This document shows positions 55,841 through 64,000 of a stretch of 64,000 bases of DNA, piece after piece. The stretch lies in the NCBI RefSeq assembly GCF_018691265.1, contig NW_024881283.1, positions 10,349,731 to 10,413,730 on the forward strand, in the 5' to 3' direction. The notes below the pieces were generated by a model. That model had not been told where the DNA came from. It was given only the letters and a program-made list of their open reading frames with translations, and made no database searches. The stretch comes from Tyto alba (Eukaryota > Chordata > Aves > Strigiformes > Tytonidae). The translations under genes and the position numbers were made by a program. Position 1 is the first letter of the stretch; each line of letters starts with the position of its first letter.

Positions 55841-57804
55841 GTGATGAAGGACGAGCAGCAGATGAAAGGCAGCGGGGTAGGGCTTTCTGCATCTAACCAT
55901 ATGAGGCTGGCTGCTCCCGATCTGCTACCAGGGACCTGGAAGACAGGGTCATGCTGTGAGCTGCTCTGATTGCTGTTGCTTTTCCTGTTTATGCTTAAGG
56001 CCAGACTGGAAACAAAGCTGCTTTACAAAGGATCACAGCCTAAGGCGCTACTGCCCGTGGGCAGGCCTGTCTGCATCAGAGAGGACGGGGGGAAGGAGGA
56101 CGATGCCAGGCTCCAAACCAAGCCATGAGAGAGAGCTCGCGGCGTAAGCAGCCTGTCCTCTGTCACGGGCGCTCTGATTTACACCTGCCTGTGGTAGGCA
56201 CCGTCATCCCCGAAGCACTCTGATTGCAGGCCTGCCTGCCACTGCACCCGCCTGTCCCCAGCTGTCCCCAGCCCCCCTTGCTTTGCCACCCTGAGCCGTG
56301 GGCTGCCCCTTGCTTTGCCCATCTCCTGCCACCGAATTTCTGCCCCGGGGTCAGGCTAATTCCTGGTACACAGCACCTGCTGCTCCCACGGCTCTCAGAC
56401 CTGCCCAGCGATAACAATCTCCGGTTTAGCCTCTTGCTTCACCCCAGGAGCACCCTCTCCTGTGCACAGCTCATGCCGCCGAGCCTGCACGCCAGCTCAG
56501 CCCGACAGAGCTGGTGCCTCACAGCAGCTGGGGGGCTCGGGCGCGGATGCACAGGGGTTCGGTGGGTCTCCAGCGACGCACAGACTTTCTGCGCAGAGTT
56601 AATCCTGGCCTGGGTGTTTGGACCTCACAGAATCCGACCTGCTTTATGCTCCCACCTGAATGTTCCCAATTCTTTGATGAGAAGGAGACACTGAATATGG
56701 AGGAAAGCCAGCCCAGATATCAAACCCACAGTGTGGGCATCCCTGTTTTCATCACTACTACTTTGTTTGAATGCTGTCTCCAACACTGTTCCTCCTAGGT
56801 GTGAAATAAGTTTGAACTTTCCCATTGCAAAGTGCCAATCAGTTGTTCCTTTCTGCACACAATTTGAAGATGCTTTGCTGCTGAGGAAGGGCCCCATCTG
56901 GTTGCAGTTTCACTTTTTAATGCTTTACATAAACACTGCTATAAAAAGCAATGACATGCAGATAAAGAAAATAATGGCTTCATATGGGGTTTGGGCAATG
57001 GTTATAAATCACTCCAAGGCACGCACCCAGCCACACCTGTTAGAAAGCAGAGTTCAAACTTGATGCTGCAGTAAAACTCGCAAGAAGAGGGGATTTGGTA
57101 GTTTCCTGTTGCTGTATGTTAATTTGCTCTTTAAATAGCCAAGAAATACTTTAATGCAGGTTGACCCTGTATTTCATGGTACTTATTGAGGTTGCTCCCC
57201 GCACCTTTTTCTCAGTCTGTCTCTTTTAGCTGACCAGAGCTTTGGGAATGGCTGCAAGCCTCCCAGGAGCCCTGTAACATCCTGCAGGGCATTGGAAGTG
57301 ACGTGGTTCTGACTGAATGGCAGTCTGGCTTCTGTTCCCTGTATCTTACTTGCTGCTTTGGAGCAATGTACCTCTTCAGAGCCCCGCAGCACAGACACCC
57401 TGTGGTGAGAGCCACGGGCTCTGCTCGCGGCGGCAGGAGCCGTGTCCCGGAGCACGGTGCTGAGGATCTCAGCCTGTGCTCTGCCTCCCTTCCTATCTGT
57501 GTCACATCACTGGGACCAGCAAAGCACCAGGCTCTTCCGCTGGGACGCTGTCACTTGTCTAATTTAGCAAGGCTGCTGTGTAAGAGCCTATAAAATGTGT
57601 ATTTTGAGCTGTATGGGATTCTCTGGGAGCAAAAATGCAAAAGTAGGTTTGCACAGCCTGTGGCATATTCCCCGGCGAGACACGGCGTCCTGCTCCCCCA
57701 AGGGCTGTCCTTGCATGCCCTTGCTGTGCTTCCCTCTTCTCCAGGGCGAGCCAGCTAAGGACGCCAGCGCTCTTCGCAAACTGATTAAGCATCGCTTTGT
57801 CTCT

Positions 57805-57975
57805 ATAAGGGACGTAATCATTATCATCTGCATTTTACAGATGGAGGAAGTATTGCACAGAAGCAACTTGTCCAATGTCATTCAGGGCAGACAAGCCAAA
57901 TCCGGAAACACAACCTCGGTGCCTGAGCCCCAGCTCCGCAGTCGCCCCACCAGACAATGCTCTGTTGTCTGCTCA
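57805..57975 (+). mobile_element. Ancient MIR / CORE-SINE-like (or L2/L3 tail) relic
   Basis: The series TCATCTGCATTTTACAGATG, GGAGGAAG, GCACAGAAG, AACTTGTCCAATGTCA and then a degraded tail ending near ACAATGCTCT follows the order and spacing of the MIR-type 3' half. As recalled, the consensus has bottom-line motifs like TTTTACAGATGAGGAAACTGAGGCACAG, AACTTGCCCAAGGTCA and a cysteine-rich-looking end with TGCTCT. Divergence is high and the 5' tRNA-like half is missing, so the exact family (MIR, L2 or a CR1/L3 tail) is uncertain. It lies in the largest GRIK3 intron, antisense to the gene. Confidence 0.65.
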
Positions 57976-58557
57976 CAGCGAAGCTCATTTACTGAAGTGA
58001 CTCACCCAGCAAATACATTCTTCTCACACGAACTGTAAGAGCATCACAGCTGCTACGTACGTGGGATTATTTTTGTCTCTTTTCTGCTTAGGCAATGTTT
58101 TTAAAACGTAGCCAGGAACTTAAAAGGAGGTACGAGGGCTGCACCACTTGAGCAGGATATTCAGGAGGAGAGCTGTGTCACAGCGCTAGGACTGCTTATA
58201 CTGCTGCCTGTGCTGCAGAGATCATAGATTAATGTTGTCCTGGTCTCTTCTTCCAGAGACCCTTTGTGGGAATCAGAGATTCGTAAAAACACCAGGTTTT
58301 CTCACCTCCCTAACTGGGCTTCTGGGATCACAGGATGTGCTGCAGGCAAAGTATCTAATCAGGCAAACCGAGCAACCTCTGGCCGCCAGGCGAGGTTTCA
58401 GACTAGGTGACTTTTTGGCGGCTGCGAGAGTAAAGCTGCCGCGACAGTTTCCCTCGTGTTTAATGGGCTTTTAGAATGGCCACGGCAGGAGAAGCACAGC
58501 TGCTCTCTTGCAGGGGGAGCTCCCCGTCTCAGGAGATTTTAGAAAATAAACCGCGTT

Positions 58558-58579
58558 TATATATATATATATATATATA
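58558..58579. repeat. (TA)n microsatellite
   Basis: About 11 TA units followed by a short A run, roughly 440 bases past the donor of the EEPF exon within the intron. Confidence 0.93.
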
Positions 58580-59019
58580 AAAAATGTATTAAACTGTCCC
58601 CTGCACACCTGCTCTTGCAGTCTGGACACATCACCTGCATTCAGCTGAGCTGTGTCTGGGGCACGTCTGGGGGCCCGGAGCCACCTCGCTGTTGTGCCCT
58701 GGCCCGGGTTTGTCCTCGGGGGCTGAGAGCAGGCACAGGCTGCTCCTGCCCCGGGGCCGCTGGGCAGCCCCCTCCCGCGTCCCGCCGCGGGCAGGGGCAG
58801 CGCCTGGAGCCACGGAGCCCCCTCCTGTACCGTGAGAACGCCCCTTTTCGGAAACTCCAAGGGAAAATTTGGAAGAGTCGGACAAAGAGATTCTCTTTGG
58901 ACAAACGGTGCAACGCAGAGCCCAGGCGGGGTTCGGAGCTCGCAGCGGGTGTCCCGAGCCAGCGCGCAGTGGGCACCCGTCCCACCCCAGGCACAAAGCC
59001 CCCACGGGGCCTCACTCAC

Positions 59020-59223
59020 GTGGTCGATGAGCTCCTTGATCATCCCGTTCCACTGCCCTTTCTCGTCCTGCGCCCCATATTTCCCGTCCTCCACCAGCCG
59101 GATCTCGTAGGTGAAGCCCAGGATGATGGCCAGCTCCTTCAGGAGGTCGATGCAGTAACCCTCAAAGCGGTCGTTCCCGAACAGGGCCGTGTCGGACTTA
59201 CGGAACATGACAAAGGGCTCCTC
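59020..59223 (-). CDS. GRIK3: GRIK3 coding exon: S1 lobe of the ligand-binding domain
   Basis: This exon is 204 nt, 68 codons in phase 0, from [10 protein letters not shown] to GMIKELIDH. The acceptor follows gtgtgcag and the donor is CAC|GTGAGTGAG, a near-perfect consensus. It encodes lobe D1 of the agonist-binding clamshell, with the family signatures [16 protein letters not shown] and [16 protein letters not shown]. The DTALFGN segment near the N-terminus differs from what I recall of human GRIK3 (DRTLYGN), a position that also varies between paralogues. The exon maps to about residues 443-510. There is no stop or indel. The out-of-frame continuation past the donor is intron and not protein. 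Confidence 0.96.
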
Positions 59224-62200
59224 CTGCACACGGGAAGGCAAAAAGTCCCCGTTAAGGGTGAGCTTGGCCCCGGGTCCCACTGGAAGCAGGGCTGCCCCTG
59301 CGGGTCGGCCTGGGCTGCGAGGCGAAGGCTCTTCAGGCAGGGTTGGCACCGTGACATGTTGGGAATAAATTAACTTTGCACAGTACATCAGCTAATTAGC
59401 AACCTTGTTTACCCCACAAAATTTAATTTTGTCTCTTCTGAGCAGCCAACTGTTTTCCATTTGGTAGGTTTTCAGGGAGAAAAATAACCATTTCATGCTC
59501 TGAAAATGAAGAGTGTTGAGAAACAATAAAAGGGGGGAGGACAAATTCAACCCCAAGTCCCGCACAGCAGAAAGGCAGCCGACCCGCATTGCAGTACCTG
59601 TCTATCACTGCTGCTGCAGCGAGCAGGAGGCTGGTGGGATGAATACAGGGCGAGGGAGCTGTGCAGGGCTGGTGCCCAGCCCCAAACCTCCTCCAGTTCA
59701 GCTCGCTTTCCTCTTTGCCAGCACTCGCTGGTGGGATCCAGGGCCCTGCTGCTGCCCAGAGAGAGTTTCTGCCGTCTACCCCACTTATAGCTGCCGTGGG
59801 AAGGTTGGGGGGTGTCTTTATTCGCAGCAGCGCCAAGCACCAGCAGAAGTGAAAAATAACTACTAAAGTGCTGTACAGCAGGGTGTGCCCTGTGCATCCC
59901 TCCCTCTTTAGCAGAGGCTGGCAAGTGAAGTTAGCAAACACACAGCAAACTGCACAGCCTTTTGGTGGATATCAGGCTTGGGCAGTCACCGAGGACGAGG
60001 GACACTGGGGAGCCCGGGGGAGAAAACGTGTAGAGGACAGATGGAAATGGCAAAAGATGGCAGGCAGCAGACGAAAGCTAGAAGGCAAGGGGAGGATGAG
60101 ACATCAACAGCAGCTAACGCGTGGCTTGACTGGAAGGTATCTGCAAGGCTACTGTCCTTGCCCGTGGGGTAGCCAGCGAGGGGAGGGCTCGCGTTCCGCC
60201 CAGGCGAGTGAGCCACGTTGCTGGAGTCCCCGCAGGATTGCTCGGGGACGGGGGCGTTGCAGTGGTGGGAGGGAGGGTCTGGAGCCCCAGTTAGAATACT
60301 GCCCAGATCCCGGTTTGGCGGAGCGCGGGCGCCCTGCCCTGGGTGGGCCCCCCGAGGAGGGGGCTGTGCCAGCCCCCACCCCTGCCGTGGGAGCCCCCTG
60401 CCACCCCGGGGGGGCAGGCGGGCAGGGGGGTGGCCCCACAGCAGGGTTGGGAGGGGACGAGAGAGCACATGAAGCTCCTTTTGCAGAATTACAAAGCGAA
60501 ACGGGTAACGTGCCACCTATAGAGTTTAGCTTGGCACGCGCAGCTCGGTTAATCCTGCTCTCCCCGGCCGCCTCCTCAGCCTTCTTCTCTGGAATTGGTG
60601 CTCTGTTTGTGGATCAGCTGAATCTATGGATCGTGATATAAATACACCGGCTCCAGAGCAGCCATAAAGCACTATTAATTTTGGGAAGCGCTGTAGGGAT
60701 TACATACATATTTAACAGCCGAAGCACTGAACATTAGGACGCCACTCGCCTCAGTAATGTATCTCCAGGTCTCAAACATTTCCTAGGGGGTAATTCTGAA
60801 CTCTGTGAACCACTTATTCACGGACTATTTCACAATTTATTACTGAAAATGGCCAGACATCCAATTCACAAGCTCTCTCGGTTTGCTAATCGATTTCTCA
60901 GTGAAGGTGCCCTCAATTTCATAACTTCACAGTTCCCATATTGCTTGGGGAGAGTGGCGCTGGCTGCTGGGGTAATATTTCTCTTCCAACAAGTCACTGC
61001 AATATGATCAAAAGGGGAAAAAAATAACCTTTCATGCTTTTCCTTTTAAAGGTTCCTCCTATGGCTTTTCTACAATCATTTACACCAGTGCAAAAGTATA
61101 AAGAGGTGTTGCAAATGCACATAAAATTTAGGGTTGTATTTTCTTTTTTAGAATCCAGTATATGAAAATGCAATTATTGCAGAACCTGGGTCTAAGCACA
61201 TTTTCTTCTTCTGCAGGCAAGGGAATTGCAGGACAGCTGTGGTTTCGAGGCAGATACCCTGTGGCACATGTGCAGGCCCAAGGAATGGCACAATTAATAG
61301 GAACTGATATCACCCTTGCACATTATGTAATTTGTACGTGCTCATGGAGTATGAGATGAAGATACTGCCTGAGAAAAGCACGTCAAAGGCAGATGGCTGA
61401 CAGGTCTCCTCCTGGCTCCATCGTTTTGCATTATGCTGTGGTCTTTGAGGGACAGTGATTATCGCGCCCTAGACCCAGGCCTTTCCACAACTCTGGCCAT
61501 GCATCTTACTCCTGACACGATGCATCTTTTCTGGTTTCCCTCAGTCCTGTCCGTGCTGCTCTCAGGGGTATTCCAGTCCCGAGGTACCACAGTGCTGTCC
61601 TTCGGCCCCCCCCCGCAGCCCGGTGCTGCCGGCTCTCGAACCATCTCCCCAGTGCTTCCAGGCGTCCCACCCCTGTTTTTTCCCCCATGTGCTGCACAGT
61701 TTTAATTTAAGAGAATGGGGGCGAAGAGTAACCATCACGCAACTTCTGGTGAGTTTTATCCAGCCACAGTGCGGGTTGAACAGTTCTCTTAGAGCTGAAC
61801 CTGAGCCTCCACCTGGCAGTGACTCGATGTGATGTGTTATTCATGTTGCCCCCAAAAATTTGCATCTCCCATGTACAGGTACTGGCAGCACTTTAGGTTA
61901 CAGTGCTAAAATGAACTAAACCTGGCATGGCAGGCCTCTCCACTTGGCCTGTTAGAAAAACGCTACCTAAATTTCTGCTTTCTGAATGCACCAAAAATGC
62001 CAAAATGCAAAAGAAAAAAAAAAAAAAAAAAAACCAAGCAAGCTGCATGTGTATCGTGCCTGAGTGCACACACACTGCTGCAAGGGTCTCGGCAGCAGCG
62101 GTCTTACAATCTGATGCACGTTGAATCGTTTAAGTGCCTTTTGCTCTGCCGACTCTCTGCTCCTCCTGCAGTGGCTCCTGATGTGGGGGTTCATTTCGAC

Positions 62201-63534
62201 AGCGGTAGCCAGTGGGGAGCCCCTGCTGCCGCCGGCTCTGCGGGTGCTCTGCGGGCTGCCCCGCCAGCACGGCCCATCGCGGTCTCACGGGACTGGCACG
62301 GGAGAAAACTTTTGGACTGGGGAGGGAAGGAACTTTTCCAGACTCCCCTGCGTGTTGAGACGTGAAAGGGGTGTGTTCCTCTGTGTAGTCAATGAGCTAA
62401 GGCTGTACCAGGCTCTCGGAGAGAGGGACTTCAATGAAAACGTTTCATTGGAACAGGTATTATGTGGTAAATGGGAAGTTCATTAGAAGAAGCGTCTAAT
62501 TTGCAAGGAAATCTGCAGCAGCATATCTATTTGGCTCACATTCTGCCTGCTTCCATTCTGCTGAGGGACATGAGACCTTTGGTTCCAGCTCTTCTTCTGC
62601 CCTGGACCGAGTGTTTCCTATCTCTGTTCTCTGGACACTTTCTTGGTCCCAATCTTTCTGTGATACAAAACCCCACTCTGTCAGGTCACGTCCTTTCGGG
62701 AGGGCAAGGATGTCACGAGGGAGCACACTGCTCCCGACTGGGGAATGCATCCCCAGCTGGCTCTTTGCCATCTGTACCTTTATGTTCCCTGAAAATACAG
62801 AACACAAAAGGGCCAGAAAGTTTCTGTGGGCAAAACCATAATTCAGGCCCATTTTTGGGTAGGCTGTCCAAGGGCTTATATTTTTTGTTGCTTCTTGGTG
62901 ACATGCCACGAGCCTGTGCTGTGTGATACAGCCATATAGAAACCAATGCCACTAGTCATAATTCATTAGATAGTAAATAAAAATTCATTCTGATCTGATG
63001 CCTGCCATCAAATCCAATAGCGAATGTGAGGACAAAATGCAGCGTGACAGTTGGAAGCAGGGGAGACCTGTTAAGCAACCGTGGTTTGCTGGATAACAGC
63101 ATTACTCGTAGCTAGTTTATCAAATACGTACTTAAGAGGAGGAGAGAAACACGATTGTCACAGCTAAGCCAGGGGCTCTGGTTGTTCTTGGGATTTTATT
63201 CTGTACGAACACTGCTGTCTGAGGCGGGCAGTGCCCGCCCAGGCGCTGGTGCTCAGTGGGTCACTCGGGGCTTTCCTGGAGCTCAGCACCAGCAAACGGC
63301 TCCCCCCCGCAGGGAGCGGGGGGCCGGGGGGGCCGGGCCGGGAGGAGCAGAGCCTCCTGGGCACGGGGAGCACGCTTGGCTCGCGCTGGCCCGTGGCAGC
63401 TTTGCTGGGCACAGCCCGCTCGGCAGCTCCAGAGGGACTAGCGGATTTGTACGGGGGTGGTGTGAATTTTCAGAGGTATGGGATATCCCCGAGGTGCGTG
63501 GGTGGAGGGAATAGACAGGCTTGCAATCTCCTAC
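59224..63534 (-). other. GRIK3: GRIK3 intron between the VGAW and EEPF exons
   Basis: About 4.3 kb of intron with GT/AG ends. It holds a 20-A run at 62014-62033, a GC-rich stretch around 60230-60450 and an AT-rich stretch around 60600-60860 that looks like a candidate conserved non-coding element. The longest open frames here have no recognisable domain and sit in GC-rich sequence, so I do not call them genes. Confidence 0.85.
62014..62033. repeat. A20 homopolymer
   Basis: Twenty A in the intron between the VGAW and EEPF exons. No SINE or LINE body was recognised upstream. Confidence 0.92.
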
Positions 63535-63648
63535 CAGGACAGTGGTGACAATTAGAGATCTGTTGCTCAGCGAGTCGGTGACATTAGGCCCTCGTCCTTT
63601 GGCAATTTCTGTGATGTTCAAGCCGTCGGAAGGGCTCCATGCTCCAAC
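63535..63648 (-). CDS. GRIK3: GRIK3 coding exon: ATD-S1 linker and start of ligand-binding domain
   Basis: This exon is 114 nt, 38 codons in phase 0, starting [10 protein letters not shown] and ending SLIVTTVL. The acceptor reads ...cgtttcag before GTTGGAGC and the donor CTG|GTAGGAG on the minus strand. It corresponds to about residues 405-442 of the human-length protein, the segment linking the amino-terminal clamshell to S1 of the ligand-binding domain. Three N-glycosylation sequons are visible (NIT, NVT, NRS), as expected for an extracellular domain. The preceding exon lies beyond the window, so the first residue is set by the splice site and not by a start codon. The next exon continues EEPFVMF, which matches the TTVLEEPF junction of kainate receptors. 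Confidence 0.95.
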
Positions 63649-64000
63649 CTGAAACGAAGCAAGCACGCGAACGCATGAACACGCGGCTTTCATTTCTCCC
63701 TTAGTCTCAGCATCCTGCTGGCCTGGGAAATGGAGCTTGCTTCTGTCATCTGCAGTAAACAGATGCAAAGCTGAAGTTATCATCTTGCATCACTTAAACA
63801 GAAGATTTGCATTAACCCCTCAGTTGCAGGTCACTCCAGCTGTGCTGTGTAATAATCCCTACGCTGCCCTCTAATGCAGGTATATAAAAGAAGACAATGA
63901 TGACTGGAATGTAGGGGCTGAATGGACGATTTGCAAAGGTTCTGTGTAGAGCAAACAATCAACCCATGCTCAGAGTTAACTCTGGGCAAGGATAAAGCAG
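63649..64000 (-). other. GRIK3: GRIK3 intron, partial (continues past the window)
   Basis: Starts with the acceptor AG at 63649-63650 (tttcag in transcript sense). The exon upstream of it is outside the window. Nothing else was recognised. Confidence 0.88.

Noticed and set aside
58471..59388. 305-codon minus-strand frame containing the EEPF exon
   Set aside because: Only 59223-59020 is exon. The flanks are intron read-through past clear acceptor and donor sites.
59868..60641. 257-codon plus-strand open frame in a GRIK3 intron
   Set aside because: GC-rich and glycine/arginine-rich low-complexity translation with no domain. Opposite-strand frames of similar length overlap it.

Overview
The window reads as vertebrate nuclear DNA. 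One multi-exon gene on the minus strand is split by long introns with GT/AG borders, there are no operons, and most open frames show no coding character. The gene is the 3' half of GRIK3, the kainate-type ionotropic glutamate receptor subunit GluK3. Eight consecutive coding exons can be joined in phase from 63648 down to the stop codon at 32338-32340. They give 515 codons covering the end of the amino-terminal domain linker, the whole ligand-binding domain, M1, the Q/R pore loop, M2/M3, M4 and the short cytoplasmic tail. Human GRIK3 is about 919 residues as I recall it, so roughly the first 404 residues lie beyond 64000. Paralogue-specific residues (EEDKLH in S2, [10 protein letters not shown] after M4, a C-terminus ending APVFP) exclude GRIK1 and GRIK2. 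The lack of Alu/B1-type SINEs or obvious young LINEs, the many GC-rich patches and the compact introns suggest a bird or other sauropsid. This is an inference, and I cannot name the species.

Layout: 1 to about 28400 is non-coding DNA downstream of the gene, with microsatellites, homopolymers, GC-rich islands and AT-rich blocks that look like candidate conserved non-coding elements. I recognise no second gene there, which fits the large gene-poor interval beyond the GRIK3 3' end in mammals. From about 28420 to 32337 lies the probable 3' untranslated and 3' flanking region, with four candidate poly(A) signals and long U-rich tracts in transcript sense. From 32338 to 63648 the exons alternate with introns of 237 bp to about 9 kb. 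From 63649 to 64000 is part of a further intron.

The exon set encodes a complete ion-channel core. Agonist contacts, the LBD disulfide cysteines, the SYTANLAAF gate motif, an unedited Gln codon at the Q/R site and the residues of the GluK3 zinc site are all present. The most unusual non-coding object is a 19-bp minisatellite of 16 uninterrupted units at 54419-54722 in the largest intron. It creates repetitive open frames in all six frames, which are artefacts. An old MIR/CORE-SINE-like relic (about 57805-57975) and a 16-bp perfect AT hairpin close to the M3-exon acceptor are the other notable non-coding features. I did not find a convincing undescribed coding system in the window.
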